DNA from: Ectothiorhodospiraceae bacterium | Lineage (GTDB): Bacteria > Pseudomonadota > Gammaproteobacteria > Nitrococcales > Aquisalimonadaceae | Assembly: GCA_007125985.1 (NCBI GenBank) | Contig: SLCE01000240.1 | Span: forward strand, 1 to 32,963 | Length of the DNA stretch: 32,963 nt | Direction of reading: 5' to 3' | In this document: positions 7,042 through 16,528 of the stretch, one piece after another | How the letters are laid out: the number at the start of each line of letters is the position of its first letter | How positions within the stretch are numbered: position 1 is the first letter of the stretch | Made by a program: the position numbers and the translations under genes | The notes under the pieces: generated by a model | Told to the model about the DNA's origin: nothing | Seen by the model: the letters and a program-made list of their open reading frames with translations, nothing else | Databases searched by the model: none

Positions 7042-9309
7042 ATGCTTCAGACGCTCCACAGTATCGTCCAGGAAGTCAACGCTGCGCGGGGGCTGGACCA
7101 TGCGCTGAACATCATCGTCAAACGCGTGGCGGAAACCACCGAGGTGGACGTGTGTTCCGTCTACCTGGTGGACCCGGATACCCATGAATACGTGCTGATG
7201 GCCACCCGCGGCCTGAACCCGGATGCGGTGGGGCGCGTGCGTCTGCGGATGGATGAAGGTCTGGTAGGCCTGGTGGGCGAGCGCAAGGAGCCGTTGAACC
7301 TGGAAGATGCCGAGGCCCATCCGCGCTTCCGGTATTTTCCGGAAACCGGCGAGGAACGCTTCCACTCCTTTCTTGGCGCGCCCATCATCCACTTCCGCCG
7401 ACTGCTGGGCGTGCTGGTTGTGCAGCAGACCGCACGGCGGCGGTTCGGTGAAGAGGAGGTGGCCTTCATCGTCACCATGGCGGCGCAACTCGCCGGCGCC
7501 ATTGCCCATGGTGAGGCCACTGGCACCACCTCGCTCCTGGCCGGCGGCGGTGGCAGCCTGGCAAAGCGTCCGATGACGGGAGTCCCCGGCTCCCCGGGTG
7601 TCGCCATGGGGCAGGCAATGGTGGCTTATTCCCCTGCTGACCTGTTTGCGGTGCCGGATCGGCCCGCGGAGGATGTGGACCGGGAAATCGCCGCGTTCCA
7701 CGCGGCGCTGACCGCGGTGAAGGAAGAGGTCAAGGACATGGCGGCCCGGCTAGCCAATGCCGTGTCCTCGGATGAACACAGCCTGTTCGACGTCTACTTG
7801 CGCATGCTGGACAGCGAAAGCCTGGTCAAGGGCACGGAGGAGCGCATCCGTGAGGGCAACTGGGCCTCCGGCGCCCTGCGGGATAGCATTGCCCGACACG
7901 TGAGTGTGTTCGACGAGATGGAAGACCCCTATCTGCGCGAGCGGGCGGGGGACATCCGCGATATCGGCCGGCGCATACTCATGCGGCTGCAGCTGGATTC
8001 CGGTGATCAGCGCTCCGTCCCGGAAGGCACTGTGCTGGTGGGCGAGGAGATCAGCGCCTCGCAACTTGCCGAGATCCCCACGGAGCGGCTGGTCGGTGTG
8101 GTCACAGCACGGGGCTCGGGGAACTCCCATGTGGCCATACTCGCCCGTGCGTTGAACATCCCGGCGGTGATGGGGGTGGCGGAACTGCCGGTCAACCGCC
8201 TGGAGGGGCGGGAGGTCATCGTCGATGGCTACTCCGGACGTATCCATATCGACCCGGGGCCCGGCGCCAAGAAGGAATACCGGCGGCTGCTGCGGGAAGA
8301 TGCCGAACTGTCTGAGGAACTTCAGGCCCTGCGGGATCTGCCGGCCGAAACGCCTTGCGGTTATCGGGTGGGCCTCTATGCCAACACCGGGCTGATGGCC
8401 GACATCACCTCCAGTCTTGCCAGCGGCTGTGACGGCATCGGTCTGCATCGCACCGAATTTCCGTTCATGGCGCGGGAGCGTTTCCCGGGCGAGGACGAGC
8501 AGACTCTGGTTTACCGCCAGGTTCTGGAGCCGTTCGTTCCGCGCAAGGTGGTTTTGCGGACGCTGGACGTCGGCGGTGACAAGCCGCTGCCGTACTTCCC
8601 GGTGCGCGAGGAGAACCCGTTTCTCGGCTGGCGCGGCATCCGGCTCACCCTGGATCATCCGGAAATCTTCCTCACCCAGTTGCGTGCCATGCTCCGGGCC
8701 AACACCGGTTGTGGCAATCTGCACGTGATGTTCCCGATGGTGAGCCGGGTGGCCGAGGTGGATGAGGCCGTGGGGTTGCTGGAGCGGGCCCGGGACGAGC
8801 TTCTGGAAGAGGGCATCGAGGTGGAGATGCCCCAGATCGGCGTCATGGTCGAGGTGCCCTCGGCGGTGTACGAGACCGATCGGCTGGCGGCGAAGGTCGA
8901 TTTCATCTCCATCGGCTCCAATGACCTCACCCAGTACCTTCTGGCGGTGGACCGCAACAATGCACGGGTGGCGGATCTGTATGATGAACTGCATCCGGCG
9001 GTGCTGTCCGCCATGAACCACGTGGTGCAGGCGGCGCGGCCCCACGGCACCTCAGTCTCCGTTTGCGGCGCCATGGCCGGTGATCCGGTGGCCGCCATTC
9101 TGCTGCTGGGTATGGGCGTTCAGGGGCTGAGCATGAGCGTTTCCAGCCTGCTCAAGATCAAATGGGTCATTCGCAGTTTCTCCCGCAAGAAAGCGCGGGC
9201 TTTGCTGGAGCAGGCCTGGTCCATGGAGCGGCCTCAGGACGTGCGTTACCTCCTGAACGGCGCTCTGGACGAGGCCGGCCTCGGCGGGTTGATCCGCGCC
9301 GGCAAGTAA
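7042..9309 (+). CDS. ptsP: Phosphoenolpyruvate-protein phosphotransferase, nitrogen-type enzyme I
   Basis: This is the 755-residue EI-Ntr, which takes phosphate from PEP and passes it to NPr, starting the regulatory PTS-Ntr chain. An N-terminal GAF domain (about 1-155) separates it from sugar-type enzyme I. It is followed by the EI N-terminal domain, the phosphohistidine segment GSGNSHVAILAR with H363 as the likely active residue, and a C-terminal PEP-binding TIM barrel with TLDVGGDKPLPY, the SIGSNDLTQY motif and a conserved C-G-A-M-A-G segment. No EIIA or NPr gene is in the window. The cytoplasmic protein is full length. Confidence 0.96.
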   Translation: MLQTLHSIVQEVNAARGLDHALNIIVKRVAETTEVDVCSVYLVDPDTHEYVLMATRGLNPDAVGRVRLRMDEGLVGLVGERKEPLNLEDAEAHPRFRYFPETGEERFHSFLGAPIIHFRRLLGVLVVQQTARRRFGEEEVAFIVTMAAQLAGAIAHGEATGTTSLLAGGGGSLAKRPMTGVPGSPGVAMGQAMVAYSPADLFAVPDRPAEDVDREIAAFHAALTAVKEEVKDMAARLANAVSSDEHSLFDVYLRMLDSESLVKGTEERIREGNWASGALRDSIARHVSVFDEMEDPYLRERAGDIRDIGRRILMRLQLDSGDQRSVPEGTVLVGEEISASQLAEIPTERLVGVVTARGSGNSHVAILARALNIPAVMGVAELPVNRLEGREVIVDGYSGRIHIDPGPGAKKEYRRLLREDAELSEELQALRDLPAETPCGYRVGLYANTGLMADITSSLASGCDGIGLHRTEFPFMARERFPGEDEQTLVYRQVLEPFVPRKVVLRTLDVGGDKPLPYFPVREENPFLGWRGIRLTLDHPEIFLTQLRAMLRANTGCGNLHVMFPMVSRVAEVDEAVGLLERARDELLEEGIEVEMPQIGVMVEVPSAVYETDRLAAKVDFISIGSNDLTQYLLAVDRNNARVADLYDELHPAVLSAMNHVVQAARPHGTSVSVCGAMAGDPVAAILLLGMGVQGLSMSVSSLLKIKWVIRSFSRKKARALLEQAWSMERPQDVRYLLNGALDEAGLGGLIRAGK

Positions 9310-9316
9310 TTTTTTT
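9274..9316 (+). terminator. Possible intrinsic terminator overlapping the ptsP 3' end
   Basis: GCCGGC (9274-9279) can pair with GCCGGC (9298-9303), with an inner GCGG/CCGC helix, followed after a few bases by seven T residues (9310-9316). The hairpin sits in the last codons of ptsP and has a bulge, so efficiency is uncertain. Confidence 0.5.
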
Positions 9317-9319
9317 GTA

Positions 9320-9350
9320 ATTGACAATCACTCTCATTTGTATTCATACT
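9320..9350 (+). promoter_or_regulatory. Candidate Fur box overlapping the bfd promoter
   Basis: ATTGACAATCACTCTCATTT (from 9320) read on the other strand contains AAATGAGAGTGATTGTCAAT, close to the Fur operator pattern of repeated GATAAT-like hexamers. It overlaps a TTGACA -35 element (9321-9326) with a plausible -10 CATACT at 9345-9350. Iron-Fur would then repress bfd, as is known for bfd in other bacteria. Confidence 0.6.
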
Positions 9351-9374
9351 GCGAATGCAACGGGGAGGATTGTC

Positions 9375-9602
9375 ATGTACGTTTGTTTGTGTCACGGCGT
9401 CACCGATCACCATATCCGTGAAGCGGTCTCCCAGGGCGTGCGCAGCATGCGGGAACTGCGCCGTGAACTCGGCCTGTGCGGAAGCTGCGGTCGTTGCGGG
9501 CCCCATGCCCGCGAAGTGCTGACCGAGGCCACTGCGGATATCTCTGCCGTCGCCGTCCACATCCCCATGCCCGCCCGCGACCCGGAATGCTCCATCGCCT
9601 GA
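9375..9602 (+). CDS. bfd: Bacterioferritin-associated ferredoxin
   Basis: The 75-residue protein is a small [2Fe-2S] ferredoxin that passes electrons to bacterioferritin so that stored iron can be released. Cysteines C4, C6, C38 and C41 have the Bfd spacing (C-x-C, 31 residues, C-x-x-C); C35 is extra. The start [11 protein letters not shown] is typical. The ATG at 9375 follows GGGGAGG. The gene lies directly before bacterioferritin, its physiological partner, and behind a Fur-like site, so low iron should induce it. Confidence 0.94.
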   Translation: MYVCLCHGVTDHHIREAVSQGVRSMRELRRELGLCGSCGRCGPHAREVLTEATADISAVAVHIPMPARDPECSIA

Positions 9603-9760
9603 ACCGGATTGCGAATACACCCTGTTCGCGCCTTCCCATGCCGTTCCCAACGGAGATCCCTGCTGTACTAGACTATGGGCGCGGAGTGCGCAGCATCCTG
9701 CATGTGTTGAACCATGCCGGCTGCGCCAAATCAACGTCGGACCAATGCTCAGAGGCTGAC

Positions 9761-10225
9761 ATGAAAGGCGATCCCAAGGTCATCGAATTCCTTAACAAGG
9801 TGCTCTACAACGAACTCACCGCCATCAACCAGTATTTCCTGCATGCGCGGATGCTCAAGGATTGGGGGCTGGAGAAGCTGGGGGAGAAGGAGTACCAGGA
9901 ATCCATTGAGGAGATGCAGCACGCGGATAAACTCATCGAGCGCGTCCTGTTCCTGGAGGGGCTCCCTAATCTGCAGGATCTGGGCAAGCTGCTGATCGGC
10001 GAGAACGTGCGTGAGATTCTGGAATGTGACCTCAAACTCGAGCATGCCGGGTGCCCAGTGCTGCGAGACGCCATTGCCTATTGTGAATCGGTCCGGGATT
10101 ACGTGAGTCGGGACCTGTTCCAGCATATCCTGAACGACGAAGAGGGGCATGTGGACTGGCTGGAAACCCAACTCGACCTGATCGATCGTATCGGCCTGGA
10201 AAACTACCAGCAGTCACAGGTCTGA
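9761..10225 (+). CDS. bfr: Bacterioferritin (haem-binding iron storage protein)
   Basis: The 154-residue protein forms the 24-subunit iron storage shell. Ferroxidase ligands are all in the standard positions: E18, E51, H54, E94, E127 and H130. M52, the residue that binds haem between paired subunits, is present, so this is a haem bacterioferritin and not an ordinary ferritin. I chose the ATG at 9761, preceded by AGAGG; the longer open frame upstream overlaps bfd in another frame and has no matching family sequence. The 158-nt gap after bfd has no clear signal. A hairpin follows the gene. Confidence 0.96.
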   Translation: MKGDPKVIEFLNKVLYNELTAINQYFLHARMLKDWGLEKLGEKEYQESIEEMQHADKLIERVLFLEGLPNLQDLGKLLIGENVREILECDLKLEHAGCPVLRDAIAYCESVRDYVSRDLFQHILNDEEGHVDWLETQLDLIDRIGLENYQQSQV

Positions 10226-10240
10226 TCGGTGCCCGAGGTG

Positions 10241-10265
10241 CTGCGCCGCTTGTGCTGCGGCGCAG
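10241..10265 (+). terminator. GC-rich hairpin after bfr
   Basis: A perfect 9-bp stem, CTGCGCCGC (10241-10249) with GCGGCGCAG (10257-10265), has a 7-nt loop. No U-tract follows, so it may be a weak terminator or a 3'-end stabiliser. An AT-rich TATATATAAA stretch just after it may be the -10 region for the next genes. Confidence 0.5.
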
Positions 10266-10312
10266 AAGCCTATATATAAAGCCTCGTTCTTGTTCTTGTC
10301 GAGGAACCGATC

Positions 10313-10603
10313 ATGCCCATCTACGAGTATCAGTGCGCGGCCTGCGACCACGAACTGGAAGCCATACAGAAGATGAGCGATGCACCGCTCAGCGACTGCC
10401 CGGAATGCGGCCAGCCGGCCCTGAACAAAAAGATCTCAGCGGCTGGTTTCCGTCTCAAGGGCGGCGGCTGGTATGAGACGGATTTCAAGTCAGGCAATAA
10501 ACGCAACCTGGCGGGTGATACCGGGGCCGGCAAGAAAAGTTCCGGTGATTCGGGCTCCAGTGGCTCCGGCGACAGCACCAGTAAGAAAGCGGCTTCCGCC
10601 TGA
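10313..10603 (+). CDS. FmdB-family zinc ribbon protein
   Basis: The 96-residue protein starts MPIYEYQCAACDHELEAI, the hallmark of the FmdB regulatory domain. Two cysteine pairs (C8/C11 and C29/C32) form a zinc ribbon. The C-terminal third (about 65-96) is a low-complexity tail rich in Gly, Ser and Lys, as in many members. The family was named for a formamidase regulator, but its role in proteobacteria is not established. The ATG follows GAGGA. Its position just before aspS is common in gammaproteobacteria and suggests co-transcription. Confidence 0.9.
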   Translation: MPIYEYQCAACDHELEAIQKMSDAPLSDCPECGQPALNKKISAAGFRLKGGGWYETDFKSGNKRNLAGDTGAGKKSSGDSGSSGSGDSTSKKAASA

Positions 10604-10765
10604 ATCGCAGCGTGTCCCGGTCGTGCATCCCGGGGGCGCAGCCTTGCGCCGCCCGGGGTGACGCCTTACCATCCCCGCTTCCTCAGCATGCACCGCCTGG
10701 CGCAGGCCAATCCCGGCCAGTAGCGGTGATTCAAGTATTCGACAGCAATCGGGCCGAACAGACTC

Positions 10766-12556
10766 ATGCGTACTCATTACTGCGGGCAGGTCACCGAAGA
10801 TCATCTGGACACGGAAGTGGAACTCTGCGGCTGGGTGCACCGGCGACGTGACCATGGCGGCGTGATCTTCGTCGATCTGCGGGACCGGGAAGGGCTTGTG
10901 CAGGTGGTGTTCGACCCGGATCGGGCCGAGGTGTTCGCCACCGCCGAGCGAATCCGCAGCGAGTTTGTGCTACGTATCAAGGGCTGCGTCCGGCGTCGCC
11001 CCGAGGGAACCGAGAATCCCAACCTCACCACCGGCCAGATCGAAGTGCTGGGTCATGAGCTGGATGTGCTGAATACGGCGAAAACCCCGCCGTTTCAGCT
11101 CGACGAGGAATCAGTGGGCGAGGACGTGCGTCTGCGCTATCGCTACATGGATTTGCGCCGCCCGGAAATGCTGGAGCGTATCCGTACCCGCGCCCGTGTC
11201 ACCAGCCGTTTGCGCAGCTACTTGGACGCCCACGGTTTCCTGGATATCGAAACCCCCATGCTCACCCGGGCCACCCCTGAGGGCGCCCGTGACTACCTGG
11301 TGCCGAGCCGCGTGCATCCCGGCGCCTTCTACGCCCTGCCGCAATCACCGCAGTTGTTCAAGCAGTTGCTGATGATGTCCGGGATGGATCGCTACTACCA
11401 GGTGGTGCGCTGCTTCCGGGACGAGGATCTTCGTGCTGACCGGCAGCCCGAATTCACCCAGCTCGATGTCGAGACCTCGTTCATGGACGAGGATGGCATC
11501 ATGGCGCTGATGGAAGGCATGATCCGGGAGCTGTTCGCTTCGGAACTGGATGTGGATCTGCCGCCGTTCCCGCGCATGAGCTACCAGGAGGCGGTGGACC
11601 GCTTTGGCATCGACCGCCCGGACCTGCGTATCCCGCTGGAACTGGTGGAAGTCTCCGACCTGATGGACGGCGTGGATTTCAAAGTCTTCGCCGGCCCGGC
11701 CAAGGATCCCAAGGGGCGGGTGGCCGCGCTGCGTCTGCCTGGTGGCGGCGATCTGACGCGGAAGGAGATCGACGACTACACCGGTTTCGTCGGCCGTTAT
11801 GGCGCCAAGGGCCTGGCCTATATCAAGGTCAACGATCCGGCCGCCGGAGCCGAGGGGCTGCAGTCCCCCATCGTCAAGTTCCTCACCGCCGAGGCGATTA
11901 GCGGCATCATGGAGCGCACCGGCGCCCAGGCCGGCGATCTGATCTTCTTTGGTGCGGACAAGGCCAAGGTTGTGAACGAATCCCTCGGCGCCCTGCGGGT
12001 GAGGCTGGGGCATGACCGCGGCCTGGTGGAAGGTGACTGGCGCCCGCTCTGGGTGGTGGACTTCCCCATGTTCGAGTACGACGAGAGCGACGGTCGCCTC
12101 TACGCACTGCACCACCCCTTCACAGCGCCGCAGATCGATTCGGTGGAGCAACTGCGTGACGGTGATCCGGAACTGCTGCTGTCCCGTGCTTATGACATGG
12201 TGCTCAACGGCACCGAAGTGGGGGGCGGCTCCATCCGTATCCACCGGCCGGAGATGCAGCAGGCGGTGTTGGGTCTCTTGGGCATCGGCGAGGAGGAGGC
12301 CCGGGAGAAGTTCGGTTTCCTGTTGGATGCGCTGGAGTACGGCGCACCGCCCCATGGTGGGCTGGCCTTCGGCCTGGACCGCCTGGTGATGTTGATGACC
12401 GGCGCTGGCTCGATTCGTGATGTCATGGCGTTCCCGAAGACGCAGACCGCCAGCTGTCTGCTCACGGATGCGCCCTCGCCGGTTGCGGAACAACAGCTGC
12501 GCGAGCTCCACATCCGCCTGCGCAAGACCGCGGAAAAGGAGGGAGGCTCCGCCTGA
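10766..12556 (+). CDS. aspS: Aspartate--tRNA ligase
   Basis: This 596-residue class II synthetase charges tRNA-Asp. It has the N-terminal OB-fold anticodon-binding domain (about 1-110, [13 protein letters not shown] start), motif 2 at [18 protein letters not shown], the bacterial GAD insertion (about 280-420), and motif 3 at [15 protein letters not shown]. The length is that of bacterial-type AspRS. Whether it is discriminating or also charges tRNA-Asn cannot be decided here. The ribosome-binding site is weak. A hairpin follows the gene. Confidence 0.97.
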   Translation: MRTHYCGQVTEDHLDTEVELCGWVHRRRDHGGVIFVDLRDREGLVQVVFDPDRAEVFATAERIRSEFVLRIKGCVRRRPEGTENPNLTTGQIEVLGHELDVLNTAKTPPFQLDEESVGEDVRLRYRYMDLRRPEMLERIRTRARVTSRLRSYLDAHGFLDIETPMLTRATPEGARDYLVPSRVHPGAFYALPQSPQLFKQLLMMSGMDRYYQVVRCFRDEDLRADRQPEFTQLDVETSFMDEDGIMALMEGMIRELFASELDVDLPPFPRMSYQEAVDRFGIDRPDLRIPLELVEVSDLMDGVDFKVFAGPAKDPKGRVAALRLPGGGDLTRKEIDDYTGFVGRYGAKGLAYIKVNDPAAGAEGLQSPIVKFLTAEAISGIMERTGAQAGDLIFFGADKAKVVNESLGALRVRLGHDRGLVEGDWRPLWVVDFPMFEYDESDGRLYALHHPFTAPQIDSVEQLRDGDPELLLSRAYDMVLNGTEVGGGSIRIHRPEMQQAVLGLLGIGEEEAREKFGFLLDALEYGAPPHGGLAFGLDRLVMLMTGAGSIRDVMAFPKTQTASCLLTDAPSPVAEQQLRELHIRLRKTAEKEGGSA

Positions 12557-12562
12557 ATCCCG

Positions 12563-12602
12563 GCGGGATGGGGCTGTCGGTAGCACCCATCCCGCGCCGG
12601 TT
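12563..12602 (+). terminator. Hairpin terminator after aspS
   Basis: GCGGGATGGG (12563-12572) pairs perfectly with CCCATCCCGC (12586-12595) around a 13-nt loop, and flanking CCGG bases may extend the stem. Only a short pyrimidine stretch follows, so it is a probable but not classical terminator. The rest of the gap up to 12774 shows no signal except a good AAGGAGA ribosome-binding site before the next gene. Confidence 0.6.
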
Positions 12603-12774
12603 CCTTGAACTCTGTCACAGTGCTCGCCGCAGCGGGCTCTTACCATGAACGCACCCAGCGCTGAGCCCAGGGACGGGTCCAATCCGATCACCCGTTCCGT
12701 CCCAATGCCGAGGCCTGAACGGAGTTCGTGCGATCTCCCCGGCGTACCGGATACGAAAACAATAAGGAGACAGG

Positions 12775-14985
12775 GTGCGGTTAGCCAATGAAACGGGGGG
12801 GAGCCTCTCGCCCGTCAGAGAAGACGAATTCGCCCACAGGCGATCCTTTTTCGGCCTCACCGACGCGGATGCGGCGCTGCTACAGGAGTTTCAGCTGCGA
12901 CTGCCGGAAGCTGCGGTGTCACGGTTCCTGGATGGGTTTTGCCAACATCTGGTCAATACGCCGGAAGCCGCCCGGATTGTTGGTTCATCCCGCCAGGTCC
13001 AGCGTTTGCGTCAGCATCAGGACGACTATTTCCGTTCCCTGCTCAGCGGCCGCTATGACGCGGCCTATGCCCAGAACCGGCAGCGCATCGGGCGCGTACA
13101 TCAGCAGCTCGGCCTGGATTCCGCCTGGTACCTCGCCGCCTATGGTCGTTACACCCAGGGCCTGATGGAACTGGCCCGGCCGCTGTACATCAATGAATCG
13201 GAGCGTTTCGAGTCCCTGTGGCAGGCGCTGAACAAGATTGTGCTGCTGGACGTGTCGCTGGTGCTGGAGGCCTATGGCGCCGTGGGCGGGCAGGCCGCGC
13301 GTCAACGTGAATCGCGGCTGCGTCAGGCGCAGCGATTGGCCAGCATCGGCAGTTGGGAATGGTTGGCCGAGGCGCGCCAGGTCCGGTTCTCGGCCGAGGC
13401 GGCCAGTCTGTTCGGGCTGCCCCCCAGCGGTGAGCAACTGTCGGGGCAACGTGCCCTGGAACTGGTGCATGCCGATGATCGAGCCGGGCTGCTGGCTGCC
13501 GTGGAGCGGGCGCAGGCGGACGGTGTGCCGTTCCAGTTGGTGCACCGAATTCGCCGGCCAAGCGGTGAAACCCGCTACCTGAAGCATTATGCGGAGCCGG
13601 TCCGTGATCGGGACGGCTCCCTGGGGATCCAGGGCGCGGTGCAGGACATCACCGATCAGTATCTGACCCAGCAGCAGCTGGACTGGATGACCCGCCATGA
13701 CCCGCTTACCGGGCTGATGAACATGTCCAGCGGCATGGGGGCGCTGGAGGCCTTGATCGCGGATCCAAGGCAGCAGGGCCAGCCTTTCGGTGTGCTGCTG
13801 GTGGGCGTGGACCGGATGAAGCGGATCAACGATACCTTCGGCCGCGACGTGGGGGATCGCCTGCTGCGCCTGGCTGCACGACGCCTGCAGCGGGCCTTCC
13901 CACGACATCAGCTTGCGCGGGTCAGCGGCGACGAGTTCCTGCTTTTGCCGCAGCGGCGCGGGGACGATCCGGCGGCTGTGAAGGCGCATGCCGCCCGCGC
14001 CGCCGATCTGTTCGACAGCTCGGTGCAGATAGCCGGTGAGGAGATGCCCGTCAGTGTGAGCGTGGGAGGCATGTGCGCCGGCGCCAGGTGTCGTTGCGCG
14101 CGCGAGTTGCTTCGCGGCGCCACCAGTGCGCTGTACCGGGCAAAGGACGTGGGCGGACGGGCCTGGCGGCTGTACGACTCGGCACTGGACTCCGGACGCA
14201 GCGGGGATCTCGGCCTGGAGGCGCGGTTGCGACGGGCCCTGGAGCTTGCGGAGTTCCGCCTTTGCTACCAGCCCCAGTATGCCGTTCGCAGCGGTGCGCT
14301 GGTGGGTGTGGAAGCCCTGCTGCGGTGGGAGTCACCGGAGGGGGTGCATGGGCCGGACACCTTCGTCACTGCGCTGGAGGAGTCCGGCCTGATGGTGCAG
14401 GTGGGGCAGGAGGTTCTGCGGCAGGCCTGTGAACAGCTCGCCGCCTGGCGGGCCGGCGGCATTCCGGTGCCCCGGGTGGCCGTGAATATCTCCGCGCTGC
14501 AGTTGTCCGACCCCGGGTTTCTCGATTTTGTCCGTCGCACGCTGGAGCGGTTCGGCGTACCGCCCCACTGCCTGGAGTTGGAACTGACCGAGCATGCGGT
14601 GATCCAGTCCCCCGAAGATGCCGGGCAGAAGTTGCGAGGCCTCAAGGCCCTGGGAGTCCGGGTGACCATGGATGATTTTGGTACCGGCTACTCCTCATTG
14701 TCCTACCTCAAACGCCTGCCGGTGGATCAGATCAAGGTGGATAAATCCTTTATCAGCGATCTGCCGGACGACGAGAGCGGGGCTGCGCTGACCCGGGCTA
14801 TCATTGCCATGGCCCACGGGCTGGATCTCGAGGTTGTGGCTGAGGGCGTCGAGACCCGGCAGCAGCTTGCCTTCCTGGAGCGCCTGGATTGCGACATGGT
14901 GCAGGGCTTTCTGATGGGGCGCCCCGTGTCCGCGGATCGCATCCGTTGTCTGGCCTGGACGCTGGAGAAGTCCTTGCAGGACTGA
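12775..14985 (+). CDS. Globin-coupled sensor with PAS, GGDEF and EAL domains (cyclic di-GMP enzyme)
   Basis: This 736-residue soluble protein joins a globin-coupled sensor (about 20-170) to PAS (185-300), GGDEF (310-470) and EAL (480-730) domains. The globin part has the family motif IGRVHQQLGLDSAWYL with H109 as the likely proximal haem ligand, so it should sense oxygen or another haem ligand. The GGDEF signature is SGDEF (384-388), a variant often still active, and no RxxD inhibitory site is visible in front of it. The EAL domain looks intact: E513-A-L, NIS, ELTE and DDFGTGYSSL (633-642). The net activity is therefore probably phosphodiesterase, with possible cyclase function. The GTG start has a strong AAGGAGA 6 nt upstream. 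The gene stands alone. Confidence 0.9.
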   Translation: MRLANETGGSLSPVREDEFAHRRSFFGLTDADAALLQEFQLRLPEAAVSRFLDGFCQHLVNTPEAARIVGSSRQVQRLRQHQDDYFRSLLSGRYDAAYAQNRQRIGRVHQQLGLDSAWYLAAYGRYTQGLMELARPLYINESERFESLWQALNKIVLLDVSLVLEAYGAVGGQAARQRESRLRQAQRLASIGSWEWLAEARQVRFSAEAASLFGLPPSGEQLSGQRALELVHADDRAGLLAAVERAQADGVPFQLVHRIRRPSGETRYLKHYAEPVRDRDGSLGIQGAVQDITDQYLTQQQLDWMTRHDPLTGLMNMSSGMGALEALIADPRQQGQPFGVLLVGVDRMKRINDTFGRDVGDRLLRLAARRLQRAFPRHQLARVSGDEFLLLPQRRGDDPAAVKAHAARAADLFDSSVQIAGEEMPVSVSVGGMCAGARCRCARELLRGATSALYRAKDVGGRAWRLYDSALDSGRSGDLGLEARLRRALELAEFRLCYQPQYAVRSGALVGVEALLRWESPEGVHGPDTFVTALEESGLMVQVGQEVLRQACEQLAAWRAGGIPVPRVAVNISALQLSDPGFLDFVRRTLERFGVPPHCLELELTEHAVIQSPEDAGQKLRGLKALGVRVTMDDFGTGYSSLSYLKRLPVDQIKVDKSFISDLPDDESGAALTRAIIAMAHGLDLEVVAEGVETRQQLAFLERLDCDMVQGFLMGRPVSADRIRCLAWTLEKSLQD

Positions 14986-15071
14986 GCCTCCCCGGGCTGG
15001 CCAGGCGTGCCCGGCTATGATGAACTGTTAGGCTACTGTCGATAAGCGAATCGAGCGAGGCCTTCAGTTTC

Positions 15072-15938
15072 ATGACCCAACCCCCGTGGATGCACCCTGA
15101 CGTCAGACGCGCCTTCAACCCGGAACGGGTGGTGCAGGTCACACCGCTGCTGCGCCGGATCACGGCTCCGAATCCAGGCATGATGACCGGGCCGGGCACC
15201 AATACCTGGCTGGTCGGCGGCGACGCAGTGGCCGTGGTGGATCCCGGCCCTGATGAGCCCGCCCACATCGAGCGTATTGCCGAGGCCGCCGAGGGGCGGA
15301 TCCGCTGGATCCTCGTCACCCATACCCACCCCGATCACTCGCCCGGCAGTCGCCGCTTGGCGGAACTCACGGGGGCGCCTATTCTGGGGCACTGGATCCG
15401 GTTGCAGGGCATCAGCGATACCACGTTCCGACCGGAGGTTCCCATGGCCGATGGCGATCGGGTCTGCGCAGGTGGTTTCACGTTGCGGGCCCTGCATACG
15501 CCCGGCCATGCGGCCAATCATCTGTGCTTCCTGCTGGAGGAGGAACGTATCCTCATTGCGGGTGACCAGGTCATGGACCGGTCCACGGTGGTTATATCGC
15601 CGCCGGATGGCGATATGCTCGCCTATCTGGAGTCGCTGCAACGGCTCAAGACCCTGGGCCTGGAAGCCATCGCGCCGGCTCACGGCCGGCTGCTGAAAGA
15701 GCCGGACAAGCTGCTGCAGAACATCATTGATCATCGGCTCGAGCGTGAGGCCATGGTGGTGGAAGCGCTGGAAGCGGGTGATCAGTACATACCCGATATG
15801 GTTCGGCGTATCTATGTGGATGTGCCGGAGGCGCTGCACCGGGTGGCGGCAGGCTCGGTGTTCGCCCATCTGCTGAAACTCCGCGACGAAGGGCGTGCGG
15901 TTGGCGATACACGGGAGGGCCCCTGGGCCCTGCCCTGA
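15072..15938 (+). CDS. Metallo-beta-lactamase fold hydrolase (LACTB2-like)
   Basis: The 288-residue protein has the MBL-fold metal motif H84-T-H86-P-D88-H89, followed by further metal-binding positions at TPGHAANHL, AGDQVM and the late APAHG segment. The opening ([18 protein letters not shown]) and a C-terminal winged-helix-like end resemble the LACTB2 group, some members of which are endoribonucleases. The natural substrate is unknown. The start ATG has GAGG upstream. msrA follows after 14 nt with its own good ribosome-binding site, so the two are probably one operon. Confidence 0.88.
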   Translation: MTQPPWMHPDVRRAFNPERVVQVTPLLRRITAPNPGMMTGPGTNTWLVGGDAVAVVDPGPDEPAHIERIAEAAEGRIRWILVTHTHPDHSPGSRRLAELTGAPILGHWIRLQGISDTTFRPEVPMADGDRVCAGGFTLRALHTPGHAANHLCFLLEEERILIAGDQVMDRSTVVISPPDGDMLAYLESLQRLKTLGLEAIAPAHGRLLKEPDKLLQNIIDHRLEREAMVVEALEAGDQYIPDMVRRIYVDVPEALHRVAAGSVFAHLLKLRDEGRAVGDTREGPWALP

Positions 15939-15952
15939 TTCGGAGGTGTTCC

Positions 15953-16492
15953 ATGGCGGAGTTGGAAACAGCGACCCTGGGAGGCGGCTGCTTCTGGTGC
16001 TTGGAGGCGGTTTACCAGGATGTTGAGGGCGTGGAGTCGGTGGTCTCGGGCTATGCCGGCGGCGCCAGGGCCAACCCCAGCTACGAGCAGGTGTGCAGCG
16101 GGGCCACCGGGCATGCGGAAGTGGTGCAGATCCGGTTCGATCCGAAGCGCATCAGTTACCGCACGCTGCTGGATGTGTTTTTCGTGATACACGATCCAAC
16201 GCAGCTGGACCGCCAGGGCAATGATATCGGTACCCAGTACCGGTCCATCATCTTCTTCCATGACCAAGCGCAGGCGGAAACCGCACGGGCGGTGATGCGG
16301 GACGTGGAGGCCTCTGGCATCTGGGGCGCGCCGCTGGTCACACGGCTTGAGCCCTTGCCGGCGTTCTATCCGGCCGAGGACTACCATCAGAATTATTTCC
16401 GGAACCATCCGGGGCAGCCGTACTGCCAGGTGGTGGTGGCGCCCAAGGTGGCGAAGGCCCGCCAGCGTTTCGCTGCACTGTTCCGGCGTTGA
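15953..16492 (+). CDS. msrA: Peptide methionine-S-sulfoxide reductase A
   Basis: MsrA repairs methionine-S-sulfoxide in oxidised proteins. The 179-residue protein has the catalytic GCFWC motif with C13 as the nucleophile, and the conserved GYAGG, GHAEVVQ and FFxxHDPTQ segments. Here the catalytic residue is Cys, although the genome makes selenoproteins and Sec-type MsrA exists elsewhere. GGAGGT lies 7 nt before the ATG. A strong hairpin follows the stop codon. Confidence 0.96.
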   Translation: MAELETATLGGGCFWCLEAVYQDVEGVESVVSGYAGGARANPSYEQVCSGATGHAEVVQIRFDPKRISYRTLLDVFFVIHDPTQLDRQGNDIGTQYRSIIFFHDQAQAETARAVMRDVEASGIWGAPLVTRLEPLPAFYPAEDYHQNYFRNHPGQPYCQVVVAPKVAKARQRFAALFRR

Positions 16493-16502
16493 AGAAAGAA
16501 AA

Positions 16503-16527
16503 GGCGGGCCTGGAGGGCAGGCCCGCC
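16503..16527 (+). terminator. Terminator after msrA
   Basis: GGCGGGCCT (16503-16511) pairs perfectly with AGGCCCGCC (16519-16527) around a 7-nt loop, with an A-rich run before it and ATTCTTC after it. It is probably the end of the MBL-msrA transcript. Confidence 0.7.
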
Positions 16528-16528
16528 A

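Noticed and set aside
7750-9045. Long minus-strand ORF opposite ptsP
   Set aside because: It is an antisense shadow; ptsP motifs are complete on the plus strand.
11345-12691. Long minus-strand ORF opposite aspS
   Set aside because: It is an antisense shadow of aspS with no family signature.
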